Below, one piece after another: positions 1 to 9,256 of a stretch of DNA of 64,000 nucleotides. Within the stretch, counting starts at the first letter, position 1; each line of letters starts with the position of its first letter. The stretch is taken from positions 186,001 to 250,000 of the forward strand of contig NZ_MDVX01000002.1 in assembly GCF_001719615.1 (NCBI RefSeq). The letters are read 5' to 3'. A model generated the notes under the pieces. The model was not told where the DNA came from. It saw only the letters and a list, made by a program, of their open reading frames with translations, and did no database searches. The DNA comes from Neptunicoccus sediminis. GTDB lineage: Bacteria; Pseudomonadota; Alphaproteobacteria; Rhodobacterales; Rhodobacteraceae. Position numbers and translations under genes: made by a program.

Positions 1-2
1 CC

Positions 3-1187
3 TCTGCCCCGAGACGGCATAAACTGCCGAAAATCTCGATCCTTCTCCCGCTGTTGCGGGAAGAAGATATCGTTGACCGGCTGATAGAACGCATGTCGGC
101 ACTCGTTTATCCCAAGCAATTGCTGGAAATCTGTCTGGTCTATGAGGAAAATGACAGCGCCACGAAAAACCATCTCGCCGCGCGGCGCTTGCCCTACTGG
201 ATGCGCAAGGTAGAGGTACCTGACGACACGTTGCAAACCAAACCAAGGGCGATGAACTATGCGCTCGACTTTTGCAGTGGCGATGTGATCGGCATTTACG
301 ATGCCGAAGACGCGCCGGAGCCGGACCAACTGCACAAAGTGGTCCGCATCTTTGATCAAGCCGACGAAAACGTCGCTTGCGTTCAGTGTCAGCTGGATTT
401 TTACAACACCGCGACCAACTGGATTTCCAAGTGTTTTACCATCGAATACGCCATCCTGTTTCGGGTTATGCTGCCCGGTTTGCAGCGCTGGAACCTGCCC
501 GTCCCCCTTGGCGGAACTTCGGTGTTTTTCAGGCGGGATATTCTTGAAAAACTCGGGCGTTGGGATGCCCATAATGTGACCGAGGATGCGGATCTGGGCA
601 TCAGGCTCTACCGCGCGGGGTTCCGCTGTCTGTGGTCCGATGCCACCACATATGAAGAGGCGAATTTTCGCGTGCTGCCCTGGGTGCGGCAGCGGTCACG
701 CTGGCTAAAGGGGTTCCTGCAAACCTGGATCACCCATATGCGCCAGCCACGTGTGTTGTTGCGCCAGACCGGACCAGTGGGGTTTCTGGTCTTTCAAATC
801 CAAATGATCGGCACGTTCACCTCTTTTGTTGCCGTACCATTGGTCCTGCCCATGTGGCTTTATACGTTCGGCGTCCCGTTGCCGGTTTACGATGCGGTTC
901 CGGCGACCCTTTTCACGTTGCTGGTGATCGCTTTCATCGCAACAGAGTTCCTACTGCTGTTCCTTGGCGCGCTGGCAGTCAGGCGCAGGCAAACGCCAAA
1001 TCTATACATCCGCTTGCCAAGTATGCTGCTCTACTGGCCTCTGGGCGCTTTTGCCGCCTACAAAGCCCTGTGGGAGCTGTTCGTCCGTCCGAACTATTGG
1101 GACAAGACCAGTCACGGCATCAATGATGTGGAATATCAGGAGGAAATTAACAGGTTAACGGCCAATGCGAACGAGACGCTACACTAG
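3..1187 (+). CDS. Family 2 glycosyltransferase, membrane-bound (5' end outside window)
   Basis: The reading frame is open from base 3 and the upstream codons already read as the first strand of a GT2 fold (PKISILLPLLRE), so the gene starts before the window. A TTG at 54 is not the true start. Visible motifs are an Asp-rich DAED donor-site segment, TEDADLG, and QRSRWLKG, the QxxRW motif of processive beta-glycosyltransferases of the cellulose/chitin synthase type. Several hydrophobic segments occupy the C-terminal third, so the protein is an inner-membrane enzyme, probably making or exporting an exopolysaccharide from a nucleotide sugar. The product is unknown. It is convergent with the GntR gene, 5 bases away. 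Confidence 0.85.
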   Translation, partial: SAPRRHKLPKISILLPLLREEDIVDRLIERMSALVYPKQLLEICLVYEENDSATKNHLAARRLPYWMRKVEVPDDTLQTKPRAMNYALDFCSGDVIGIYDAEDAPEPDQLHKVVRIFDQADENVACVQCQLDFYNTATNWISKCFTIEYAILFRVMLPGLQRWNLPVPLGGTSVFFRRDILEKLGRWDAHNVTEDADLGIRLYRAGFRCLWSDATTYEEANFRVLPWVRQRSRWLKGFLQTWITHMRQPRVLLRQTGPVGFLVFQIQMIGTFTSFVAVPLVLPMWLYTFGVPLPVYDAVPATLFTLLVIAFIATEFLLLFLGALAVRRRQTPNLYIRLPSMLLYWPLGAFAAYKALWELFVRPNYWDKTSHGINDVEYQEEINRLTANANETLH

Positions 1188-1192
1188 CCATT

Positions 1193-1849
1193 TCACACAG
1201 ACTCGCCGGCTTTGACCTCACCCGCATCCGCCTTGAGCCGCGTTTCAAAAGCAAAGGACAAATGGTCCTTTAGCCGCTTCTCAGCCGAGGCCGCATCGCC
1301 TTTTTCAATCGCCTGAACGATTGCAAGATGCTCGGCCAGTGCCATCTCTCCGCGCCCGTCCGCTGCCAGCGATGTCTCTGCCAGCAAGGCCATAGATCTG
1401 TGAACCATTTCAAGCTGTTGCACCAGATACCTGTTGCGGCTGGCCAGATGGATCTGCCGATGGAACCTGCGGTTCGCGATGGACAGTTCGCGGGGCTGGT
1501 TCAAGTATTTCCGGTCCTCTTCGATCATCGCGTGCAGCACTTTTATCTCTTCCACAGAAGCATGTTTCGCCGCCAAACGCGCCGCCAGACCTTCCAGCTC
1601 GGCCCGCACCTCGTACAGTTCGGCCATCTGGTTGTGATCCAGCGAAGACACAATCAACGACCGCCCGTCCCGCGTCAGCATGGTTTGGGTTTCCAGCCGC
1701 TGCAAGGCTTCGCGCACGGGGGTGCGTGACACGCCAAAACGCTCTGCAAGTTCGCTTTCCACCAGACGGTCGCCGGGACGATAGATGCCGATGTCGATCG
1801 CGTTCAGGATCAGTTCATAGGCGTCTTTTGGTTCATTCGGGCGTGTCAT
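1193..1849 (-). CDS. GntR family transcriptional regulator, FCD domain
   Basis: A 218-aa regulator with an N-terminal winged helix (about residues 8-70, including RFGVSRTPVREALQRLE) and a C-terminal all-helical FCD ligand-binding domain, as in FadR-type repressors. Full family length. It is the second gene of a two-gene unit: its ATG overlaps the TGA of the FkbM methyltransferase gene by 4 bases (ATGA), so translation is probably coupled. FCD regulators normally sense a carboxylic or sugar acid and sit near their targets. Here the only partner is a methyltransferase, so the ligand and target are unknown. Confidence 0.88.
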   Translation of the reverse strand: MTRPNEPKDAYELILNAIDIGIYRPGDRLVESELAERFGVSRTPVREALQRLETQTMLTRDGRSLIVSSLDHNQMAELYEVRAELEGLAARLAAKHASVEEIKVLHAMIEEDRKYLNQPRELSIANRRFHRQIHLASRNRYLVQQLEMVHRSMALLAETSLAADGRGEMALAEHLAIVQAIEKGDAASAEKRLKDHLSFAFETRLKADAGEVKAGESV

Positions 1850-2631
1850 TCTACGGGTCCTGCCGCTGGTTTTCTTTTGCGAAACAGATCATCTACCCCG
1901 GCAAATTCAATTAAATCATAGCCGTGATCCCGCATCAGTTCAGGGATCAGGGAGTCCTGCGTATTATTTTCGATCGTCCAGAGGTCCACGTCGAACCCTT
2001 CAAAGTCAAAATTGCGTAGGATGTCCAACTCTCCGCCTTCCACATCAAGTGAAAGGAAATCAATCTTTTGCAAATCCTGTTCGCGCAGGATGTCGTTCAA
2101 GGGTTTCGTGTCCAGCCGGTGCACGACCTCGGCATGGCGTGCATCGCTGCGCACCCGCGCAAGAAGGTCGGGGTCGTAACTGTCGAGAAACCCGCTCATC
2201 TGGGTGTAGCCGCGGGTCACTTCCATAAAGTCGAGCGTTCCGGTCTCCCCCGCTACGGCATAGCCGAGACAGGGACAGCGCCGCACGGTCTGGGCCTTGC
2301 GCAACTGGGTCGGAGCGGGTTCCACCAGAATACCCGTCCAATTGCGAAATATTTCAAAAAACAAAGAATTAGAGCCGGTCACACCGTCATAGCCGCCCAC
2401 ATCCACGAAAACTCCGCCGGTTTTCTGGCCGAGAATATTGTCAACGATCCGGTCTTGCCCCGCCTGCGAAAAATAGTGGTCGCTCTCGCCGGTCATCCGC
2501 CCCAGAGTGTGCAGCTCGCGCAGCATCGCGCCGCGCGCACGGCTGCGGTTTTTCTGCAAAAGTTCGGTCAGTTCCTGTCCGGCTTCGTGCAGCAGCTTAC
2601 GCGCCTGAACAATTTTTTCGCTCGGTGTCAT
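1846..2631 (-). CDS. FkbM family SAM-dependent methyltransferase
   Basis: The 261-aa product begins at MTPSEKIV. The frame is open further upstream, but that part is low-quality sequence lying opposite the HAD gene. The SAM-binding region is FVDVGGYDG around residue 80, and LSLDVEGGE is the characteristic later motif of FkbM methyltransferases. The N-terminal 50 residues are helical and charged. FkbM enzymes O-methylate sugars, polyketides or lipids; the substrate cannot be told here. The nearby glycosyltransferase makes a glycan substrate possible but not shown. The gene overlaps the following GntR gene by 4 bases and is divergent from the HAD hydrolase. Confidence 0.82.
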   Translation of the reverse strand: MTPSEKIVQARKLLHEAGQELTELLQKNRSRARGAMLRELHTLGRMTGESDHYFSQAGQDRIVDNILGQKTGGVFVDVGGYDGVTGSNSLFFEIFRNWTGILVEPAPTQLRKAQTVRRCPCLGYAVAGETGTLDFMEVTRGYTQMSGFLDSYDPDLLARVRSDARHAEVVHRLDTKPLNDILREQDLQKIDFLSLDVEGGELDILRNFDFEGFDVDLWTIENNTQDSLIPELMRDHGYDLIEFAGVDDLFRKRKPAAGPVE

Positions 2632-2781
2632 GATCCCGCACCCCTTCTCAGGCCCCGTCAGCGGGGCGTGTGGGCAAGTGATAACCCCTTTGACCGCCAA
2701 GGGAAAGTTTTTCGCAATCCCTTCGACAATTTGCCGCCTTGCAGCTTTCCTTACCCGTTCATCCGGCCTAATCATGGCGCC

Positions 2782-3423
2782 ATGAAACAGCATTTTTCCC
2801 ATGTGAACTGTTGGGTCTTTGATCTCGACAATACGCTCTACCCGCCCGAATGCCGCTTGTTCGACCAGATTGAGGTGCGCATGACCAGCTATGTCATGGA
2901 TGCGCTCGGGGTGGATCAGGTGAAGGCGGATTATCTGCGCAACCACTACTGGCAGACCTATGGCACCACGCTGGCCGGACTGATGCAGGAGCATGATCTC
3001 GACCCGCTGCCCTATTTGGATGCAGTGCACGAAATCTCGCTCGATCATGTGCCGCAGGATGCTGCCCTCTGCGCCCATATCTCGGACCTGCCCGGACGCA
3101 AGATCGTTTATACCAACGGCTCGGAAAACCACGCCATTCGCGTGCTGGCCGCCCGCGGGTTAACCGGCGTTTTTGATGCGATTTACGGGATTGAGCATTC
3201 GGACTTCCTGCCCAAACCGGGGGCCGAAGCCTATGCCGCGATCCAGCAACGGGACGGGTTTGATCCAACGAAGGCCACGATGTTTGAGGACGATCCGCGC
3301 AATCTGGAAATTCCCCACAGCCTTGGCATGCGCACAGTTCTGGTTGGCCCCAAGGTAGAGCGCCCCTACATCCACCACCAGACCGAGGATCTGACGGGTT
3401 TTCTGTCGCAGATCGTCGCCTGA
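2782..3423 (+). CDS. HAD superfamily pyrimidine 5'-nucleotidase-like hydrolase
   Basis: 213 aa starting at MKQHFSHV. Motif I is FDLDNTLYPP (Asp14 nucleophile, Asp16, Thr18), motif II is YTNGS, the motif III lysine lies near KPGAEAY, and motif IV is FEDDPRNL. This set matches the SDT1/PhoN-like HAD subfamily IA nucleotidases (PYR_5-nucleotidase), predicted to dephosphorylate nucleoside monophosphates in the cytoplasm. The frame extends far upstream without a stop, but only the part from 2782 carries the family fold. The Shine-Dalgarno signal is weak. The next gene starts 38 bases downstream on the same strand. Confidence 0.85.
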   Translation: MKQHFSHVNCWVFDLDNTLYPPECRLFDQIEVRMTSYVMDALGVDQVKADYLRNHYWQTYGTTLAGLMQEHDLDPLPYLDAVHEISLDHVPQDAALCAHISDLPGRKIVYTNGSENHAIRVLAARGLTGVFDAIYGIEHSDFLPKPGAEAYAAIQQRDGFDPTKATMFEDDPRNLEIPHSLGMRTVLVGPKVERPYIHHQTEDLTGFLSQIVA

Positions 3424-3461
3424 CGCTTTCCTTTGCGGTGCGGCCGCTCTAAATCATTGTC

Positions 3462-4655
3462 ATGGAACGGGAAAACTTTGAAATTTTCATAAGCGGTGGC
3501 GGTCTTGCGGGACTGGTTGCTGCCTGTGCCTTCGGGCGTTTGGGGCTGTCTGTCCTTTGCGTGGACCCGCAGCCTGCTGCTACGACGCAAAGCGATCCCA
3601 AGGCAGACCGGCGCAGCACGGCGTTTTTGCAGCCTGCCAAGGCCACGCTGGAACAGGCCGGGTTATGGCAGCGGTTCGCCCCTTATGCCGCACCGCTTCA
3701 GATCATGCGGCTTGCAGATGCTGGCGGGGAAGCGGGTGAAATCCGCTATCTGGCGGATTTTGACGCGGGAGAGCTGTCCGACCAGCCCTTTGGCTGGAAC
3801 CTGCCCAACTGGTTGTTGCGACGCGAACTGCTGGCGCAGATTGAACAGACCGACAATGTCACCCTGCGCATGGGGGTGAAAACCGACCGGATCACCGCCC
3901 GCGCCGCCCATGCGCTGGTGTCCTTGTCTGACGGCACACAGTTTATTACACCGCTTGTAATCGCAGCAGACGGGCGCAACTCTGCGATCCGCGAGACGCT
4001 GGATATTGGCGTTAAAACATGGCGTTACGGGCAGAAGGCAATCGTCTTTACGGTTTCCCATCCGCGCCCGCATAACAATATTTCAACGGAAATTCACCGC
4101 AGCGGCGGTCCCTTTACACTGGTGCCGCTGCCCGATCTGGACGGTGTGCCACAGTCGGCCGTTGTCTGGATGGAAACCGGCCCGAAGGCTGCGGCACTCA
4201 TGGAGTTGGACGAAGTCGCGTTTACCGCCAAAGCCAACCTGCGGTCCTGTGATATTCTCGGCCCCCTTACCGTGAACAGCCCGCGCAACATCTGGCCGAT
4301 TATCTCGCAAAAAGCCGAGCGTCTGACCGGACCCCGTACAGCATTGATTGCAGAGGCGGCCCATGTGGTGCCGCCAATCGGGGCGCAGGGCCTGAATATG
4401 AGCCTTGGGGATGTGCAGGCGCTGGTGGACCTGCTGGAAAGCGGCCACAGCGCTGGCAGTCATGATATGTTGACCGCTTATGAGCGGAAGCGCATGGCTG
4501 GCATCACCGCCCGTGTGTCCGGTGTGGATATGCTGAACCGTGCTGCACTGGCGCAAAGCCCTGACTTGCGGGCCCTGCGCCTGAAGGGATTGCAACTGTT
4601 GAACGAAACCACCCCGCTGCGCCGCGCGGCAATGCGCGCGGGGCTTGGGGCGTAA
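3462..4655 (+). CDS. UbiH/UbiF/VisC-type FAD-dependent hydroxylase
   Basis: 397 aa. The N-terminal FAD-binding Rossmann motif is SGGGLAGLVAA, and the second FAD motif LIAEAAHVVPPIGAQGLN is the alphaproteobacterial variant of GDAAH..P..GQG. This places it among the aromatic-ring monooxygenases that hydroxylate ubiquinone precursors. In alphaproteobacteria these enzymes (UbiH, UbiL, UbiM) differ in which ring position they hydroxylate, and I cannot assign the position. It is convergent with the indolepyruvate oxidoreductase, 9 bases away. Full length for the family. Confidence 0.85.
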   Translation: MERENFEIFISGGGLAGLVAACAFGRLGLSVLCVDPQPAATTQSDPKADRRSTAFLQPAKATLEQAGLWQRFAPYAAPLQIMRLADAGGEAGEIRYLADFDAGELSDQPFGWNLPNWLLRRELLAQIEQTDNVTLRMGVKTDRITARAAHALVSLSDGTQFITPLVIAADGRNSAIRETLDIGVKTWRYGQKAIVFTVSHPRPHNNISTEIHRSGGPFTLVPLPDLDGVPQSAVVWMETGPKAAALMELDEVAFTAKANLRSCDILGPLTVNSPRNIWPIISQKAERLTGPRTALIAEAAHVVPPIGAQGLNMSLGDVQALVDLLESGHSAGSHDMLTAYERKRMAGITARVSGVDMLNRAALAQSPDLRALRLKGLQLLNETTPLRRAAMRAGLGA

Positions 4656-4664
4656 GGTTTCGGC

Positions 4665-7600
4665 CTATTCCGCTGCGGCAGAGTGGCTGGTGCCGCCCGC
4701 GCGGATCATCGCAAGCAACTCCTCGCGCCGCTTGCCAACAGTCGTCACATTCTGCTGCTTCACCGGACCAAAGCCCCGGATCTGCATCGGCAGTTCCGCA
4801 AGCGCCTTGATCAGATCATGGGTGGAAGGCCCGTCCAGCGGCAACACTTCTTCCATGTCCCGCTCATACTCGGCAATCAGCGCCCGTTCCATCTTGCGTT
4901 CGGCAGAGTATCCGAAGGGATCAAACGGTGTCCCGCGCAGAACCTTGCCTTTTTTCAACAGGTTAAAGGCGGGCAGTATCCACGCCCCGAACTTGCGCTT
5001 CTTCGGGCGCCCGTCCGCAGTCCTGCCTGGCAGGATTGGCGGCGCAAGGTGAAATTCGAGGAATTTGACGTTGTCAAAACTCTCGGCAACCATGGACTCC
5101 ACATGGTCCGCATGCAGCCGCGCCACTTCGTATTCATCCTTATACGCCAACAGCTTGTAGTAGGATTTGGCCACAACTTCCCGCAGGTCGGCATTGTCTA
5201 CCTTAGCGACAAAATCGCGGTATTTCTGCGCCAGCGCCGCGTTCTGATAGGCTTTCAACAGATCGGCGCGATAGTTGATCCGCTCATCGAGTGATTTTGG
5301 CAGTTCAACGACCGTGCTGACCAGCGACTTTGCCGCTTCTGCCGGATGGCTGACCGCCCAGCGACCCACAGCAAAGGCCCGTTTATTGCCTTCAACGCCC
5401 GCTCCGTTCAATTCAATCGCTTTCATGATGGAGTCTTCGGACAGCGGAATCAGACCGTTTTGCCACGCAGCACCCACCATCAGCATATTGGCATAGATGC
5501 TGTCGCCTAGATGCACGCGCGCCAGTTCGGTGGCATCAAAGAAGCTGACCGCCTCTTCCCCCAGACGCCCTGTCAGGGACAGTTGCAGACGATCGCTCGG
5601 CAAGGAGAATTCCGCATTGCGGGTGAAATCCCCGGTGACGATTTCATGACTGTTGCAAACGACCTTGGTGCGGCCGCGCCCCATCAGACCCAGCGTTTTT
5701 GCACCAGCCGTAACCACCAGATCACCGCCAATCACCCCGTCCGCTTCGCCAATCGCGACCCGTACCGCGCTAATATCAGAGGGTTTTTCGGCCAGACGAC
5801 AGTGGATATGCACTGCACCGCCTTTTTGCGCCAGTCCGGCCATTTCCATCATACCAGCACCCTTGCCTTCCACATGGGCGGCCATTGCCAGAACAGCGCC
5901 AACTGTCACAACGCCAGTCCCGCCAACACCTGTAATCACAAGGTTATGGGTGCCGTCGATGGTGGGCAGCACCGGATCGGCCAGCGCAGGCAGTTCCATA
6001 CCGCTGGCCGCCTGTTTCTTCGGCGTGCCCCCTTTGACAGTCACAAAGCTGGGGCAAAAGCCGTTGACGCAGGAAAAGTCCTTGTTGCAGCTTGACTGGT
6101 CAATTGCGCGTTTCCGGCCCAGTTCGGTTTCCAGCGGCACCACCGAAACACAGTTGGATTGCACACCGCAATCGCCGCAGCCTTCACAGACCGCAGGGTT
6201 GATGAACACCCGCTGGTCCGGATCAGGAAACAATCCGCGCTTGCGGCGGCGGCGTTTTTCGGCGGCACAGGTTTGCACATAAACAATGGCCGACACACCC
6301 TTGATCTTGGTGCATTTTTCCTGAACCAATGGCAGGTCCGCCCGTTCAAATTTTTCTATACCGGAGGGGAATTCGGAAAAGTCGATTTCTTCCTTTTCAT
6401 CGTAGACAAGGAAGATGTTTTTCAGCCCCATCGACTGGATTTCCGCGCAGATACGCGCCGCCGACAGGTCGCCTTCGTTATGCTGGCCACCCGTCATGGC
6501 AACCGCATCGTTGAACAAGATTTTATAGGTGATGTTGGTATTGGCCGCCAAAGCAGCACGGATCGCCTGCACACCGGAGTGGTTATAGGTGCCATCGCCA
6601 AGGTTCTGGAACACATGATCCCGCGTGGAAAACAGCGACTCGCCAATCCAGTTCGCCCCTTCCGCCCCCATATGGGTGAACCCCATAGTATCGCGGTCCA
6701 TCCATTTGGCCATATAGTGACAGCCGATCCCCGCATAGGCGCGTGATCCGTCCGGCACTTTGGTAGAAGAGTTATGCGGACAGCCTGAACAGAACCACGG
6801 CGTACGGGCCGCGATTTCTTCTGCATTGTCCCCTGCTGTGGCTTCGTCCAGACGCATCAGCGCCTGTTTGATCCCGTCGGTGGACCGCCCTTCTTCGCCC
6901 AGCAGCATTCCGATCTTGCGGGCGACTGTAATAGGTTCCAGCGCGCCTTTCACGGTGAAGATCACTTCATCCTTGCGAATGTCGTGCTTCCAGCCGATCA
7001 CACGGCGGGCGTTGCGATCGTCAAAAATGGCTTCCTTGATCTGCACTTCGATCAGCTTGCGCTTTTCCTCGACCACGATAATCATGTCGAGCCCTTCGGC
7101 CCATTCATGAAAGCTGGTCATATCCAGCGGCCAGACCATCGCAACCTTGTAGGTGGTGATGCCCAAACGCTCCAGCTCCGCATCGTCCAGCCCCAGCAGG
7201 TCCAGCGCGTGTTGGGTATCCAGCCAGTTCTTGCCGCTTGAAACGATCCCGATCTTCGCGCCCGGCTTACCCGCCATACGCTTGTCAAGATTATTGGCAC
7301 GGGCAAACGCCTCTGCTGCGAAACGTTTGTAATCGTGCAGACGGGCTTCCTGTGCGACAGGGCTATCGTCGGCGCGGATGTTGATACCGTCTGCGGGCAT
7401 GGCGAAATCGGTCGGAATATTGATTGAAACGCGGGACGGGTCGCCGTCCACTACAGCGGTTGCCTCAATCGTGTCCTTGACGCATTTCAACCCGACCCAG
7501 CAACCGGAATAGCGGCTGAGCGCATAACCATAAGCGCCGTAATCCAGCACCTCCTGCACCCCTGCCGGAGACAGGATCGGCATCATCGCATCCACCAGCG

Positions 7601-8084
7601 CAAATTCGGATTGATGCAAAACGGTAGAGCTTTCGCCCGTGTGGTCATCGCCCATACAGACCAGTACACCGCCATTTTCAGAGGTTCCGGCCATGTTTGC
7701 GTGGCGGAACACATCGCCCGAACGGTCCACGCCCGGCCCCTTGCCGTACCACAGTCCGTAAACCCCGTCGAATTTCCCTTCACCGAACATCTCTGCCTGC
7801 TGCGCGCCCCAAAGTGCCGTCGCAGCGAGGTCTTCGTTCAACCCTGCCTGAAACACCACATCGCTGGCGGCGAGGTGTTTTGAGGCCCGCTCCATCTGCA
7901 AGTCAACCGCGCCAAGCGGCGATCCGCGATAGCCCGTGACATATCCTGCTGTATTCAGACCTGCCGCGCGATCCCGTTCCTTTTGGGCCAGAACCAGACG
8001 CACCAGCGCCTGCGTTCCGTTCAACAGAACAGTATCTTTCGTCAGGTCAAAACGGTCGGTGAGTGAAATTTCCTGTTTGGTCAT
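4665..8084 (-). CDS. Indolepyruvate ferredoxin oxidoreductase, fused alpha-beta (IorAB type)
   Basis: The 1139-aa product starts at MTKQEISL, chosen because GGAGG lies 7 bases upstream. Fourteen extra upstream codons are also open. It is a single-chain 2-oxoacid:acceptor oxidoreductase. An N-terminal TPP-enzyme pyrimidine domain is followed by a TPP-binding domain with CSGCPHNSS and CHYMAKW, then a ferredoxin-like cluster region (CEGCGDCGVQSNC). After that comes the gamma domain (GVGGTGVVTVG near residue 725) and a long C-terminal extension typical of the alpha/betaproteobacterial fused form. It oxidatively decarboxylates aryl pyruvates to aryl-acetyl-CoA. It is divergent from a LysR gene that probably controls it. 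Confidence 0.9.
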   Translation of the reverse strand: MTKQEISLTDRFDLTKDTVLLNGTQALVRLVLAQKERDRAAGLNTAGYVTGYRGSPLGAVDLQMERASKHLAASDVVFQAGLNEDLAATALWGAQQAEMFGEGKFDGVYGLWYGKGPGVDRSGDVFRHANMAGTSENGGVLVCMGDDHTGESSTVLHQSEFALVDAMMPILSPAGVQEVLDYGAYGYALSRYSGCWVGLKCVKDTIEATAVVDGDPSRVSINIPTDFAMPADGINIRADDSPVAQEARLHDYKRFAAEAFARANNLDKRMAGKPGAKIGIVSSGKNWLDTQHALDLLGLDDAELERLGITTYKVAMVWPLDMTSFHEWAEGLDMIIVVEEKRKLIEVQIKEAIFDDRNARRVIGWKHDIRKDEVIFTVKGALEPITVARKIGMLLGEEGRSTDGIKQALMRLDEATAGDNAEEIAARTPWFCSGCPHNSSTKVPDGSRAYAGIGCHYMAKWMDRDTMGFTHMGAEGANWIGESLFSTRDHVFQNLGDGTYNHSGVQAIRAALAANTNITYKILFNDAVAMTGGQHNEGDLSAARICAEIQSMGLKNIFLVYDEKEEIDFSEFPSGIEKFERADLPLVQEKCTKIKGVSAIVYVQTCAAEKRRRRKRGLFPDPDQRVFINPAVCEGCGDCGVQSNCVSVVPLETELGRKRAIDQSSCNKDFSCVNGFCPSFVTVKGGTPKKQAASGMELPALADPVLPTIDGTHNLVITGVGGTGVVTVGAVLAMAAHVEGKGAGMMEMAGLAQKGGAVHIHCRLAEKPSDISAVRVAIGEADGVIGGDLVVTAGAKTLGLMGRGRTKVVCNSHEIVTGDFTRNAEFSLPSDRLQLSLTGRLGEEAVSFFDATELARVHLGDSIYANMLMVGAAWQNGLIPLSEDSIMKAIELNGAGVEGNKRAFAVGRWAVSHPAEAAKSLVSTVVELPKSLDERINYRADLLKAYQNAALAQKYRDFVAKVDNADLREVVAKSYYKLLAYKDEYEVARLHADHVESMVAESFDNVKFLEFHLAPPILPGRTADGRPKKRKFGAWILPAFNLLKKGKVLRGTPFDPFGYSAERKMERALIAEYERDMEEVLPLDGPSTHDLIKALAELPMQIRGFGPVKQQNVTTVGKRREELLAMIRAGGTSHSAAAE

Positions 8085-8114
8085 CGGGCATCCTCCACAG
8101 TGCTTGCCGCGATA

Positions 8115-8137
8115 ATAGGTCATAAAATCTGACCTAT
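8115..8137. promoter_or_regulatory. Inverted repeat, probable LysR operator
   Basis: Perfect 8-bp arms ATAGGTCA and TGACCTAT are separated by 7 bases. The site contains T-N11-A spacings typical of LysR-type regulators. It lies in the 145-bp divergent region, 31 bases upstream of the indolepyruvate oxidoreductase start and 93 bases upstream of the lysR start, which is the usual place for an autoregulated LysR site. Assignment to this LysR protein is inferred from position. Confidence 0.55.
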
Positions 8138-8229
8138 CAAGTCAAATTACATCTGGCCGTGGTCATTGCTTTTGAACCCGTGGACGCCTATTTAATTTGC
8201 AACGATAAAAAACACGGGAGGAACAGGCG

Positions 8230-9123
8230 ATGGATTGGGATAAACTGCGTATTTTTCATGCTGTAGCAGACGCGGGAAGCCTCACCCACGCGGGGGATGC
8301 CCTGCACCTGTCCCAATCAGCAGTCAGCCGCCAGATCCGCGGGCTGGAAGAAATGCTTGGCGTCACCCTGTTCCACCGCCACGCCCGCGGCCTGATCCTG
8401 ACAGAGCAAGGCGAACTGATGTTCGATGCGACATCCGCCATGAGCAAAAAGCTTGAATCCACCGAGGCCCGTCTGCGGGATTCCGAAGATGAGGTGTTTG
8501 GAGAGTTGAAGGTCACGACCTCTGTCGGTTTTGGCTCTTTGTGGCTGTCACCGCGTATGGGCCGGCTTTACGATGCCTACCCCGATCTGAAAATTGACCT
8601 TATGCTGGAGGAACGTGTTCTAGACCTGCCCATGCGAGAGGCCGATGTAGCGATCCGTATGAAGGAACCCAGTCAGGCCGATCTGGTGCGCCGCCGTCTG
8701 ATGGACGTAAACATGCGGTTCTACGCAACCGCACCCTACCTTGAGAAATTCGGCAGCCCCGAAACCTTTGAAGAACTGCGCAACCACCGGATCGTCAGCC
8801 AGAACCTGACCTCCCAGCAGGTAACGGCCAGTCTGAACTGGATTCGCCCGATTCTTGCGGGGGATCATCTGTCCCATCTGACGGTGAACAATTACTTTGG
8901 CGTCCTGCAAGCGGTGCTCTACGGTGTGGGGATCGGATTGCTGCCAAGCTATGTCACCGTGGACTTCCCCCAGCTGATCCGCATCCTGCCCGATGACCAA
9001 AGTCATCAAGTTCCGGTCTATCTGGCCTACCCCGAAGAGCTGAGACATTCCAAAAAAGTGGCAATCTTCAGAGATTTCGTTCTGGAAGAGATCAAGGCCG
9101 ACAAGAAATTGTCACAAATTTAA
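8230..9123 (+). CDS. LysR family transcriptional regulator
   Basis: 297 aa with an N-terminal winged HTH (residues 1-60, including HLSQSAVSRQIRGLE) and a C-terminal periplasmic-binding-protein-like effector domain starting near residue 90. It has a strong GGAGGAA ribosome site. Similar LysR proteins of the GcvA/DsdC-like branch sit divergently from their targets. Here the divergent neighbour is the indolepyruvate oxidoreductase, with a perfect inverted repeat between them, so a role as regulator of aromatic amino acid or aryl pyruvate breakdown is inferred. The effector is unknown. Confidence 0.9.
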   Translation: MDWDKLRIFHAVADAGSLTHAGDALHLSQSAVSRQIRGLEEMLGVTLFHRHARGLILTEQGELMFDATSAMSKKLESTEARLRDSEDEVFGELKVTTSVGFGSLWLSPRMGRLYDAYPDLKIDLMLEERVLDLPMREADVAIRMKEPSQADLVRRRLMDVNMRFYATAPYLEKFGSPETFEELRNHRIVSQNLTSQQVTASLNWIRPILAGDHLSHLTVNNYFGVLQAVLYGVGIGLLPSYVTVDFPQLIRILPDDQSHQVPVYLAYPEELRHSKKVAIFRDFVLEEIKADKKLSQI

Positions 9124-9221
9124 GGTTGTCTATCAAGGAGCTACGCTATAAACGCCCTGTTTTGGGAACAGCTATGCGTAAAACGCATGACGGATATGCA
9201 ACGTCTGTGGCCTTTTTACAC

Positions 9222-9250
9222 TTGTCGCTAACACCTTCGGTTTATATCTT
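9222..9250 (+). promoter_or_regulatory. Predicted sigma-70 promoter for the small RNA
   Basis: TTGTCG at 9222-9227 and TATCTT at 9245-9250, spaced 17 bp, the housekeeping alphaproteobacterial layout. Initiation is expected near 9257. It is the best-spaced pair in front of the hairpins at 9271-9342. Confidence 0.4.
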
Positions 9251-9256
9251 ACTCAT

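Noticed and set aside
2068-2781. 238-codon N-terminal extension of the HAD hydrolase
   Set aside because: It lies antisense to the FkbM gene, and the HAD motif I expected within the first 20 residues is found only from 2782.
2632-3132. 167-codon N-terminal extension of the FkbM methyltransferase
   Set aside because: It overlaps the HAD gene on the other strand and carries no domain; the ATG at 2631 fits the family length.
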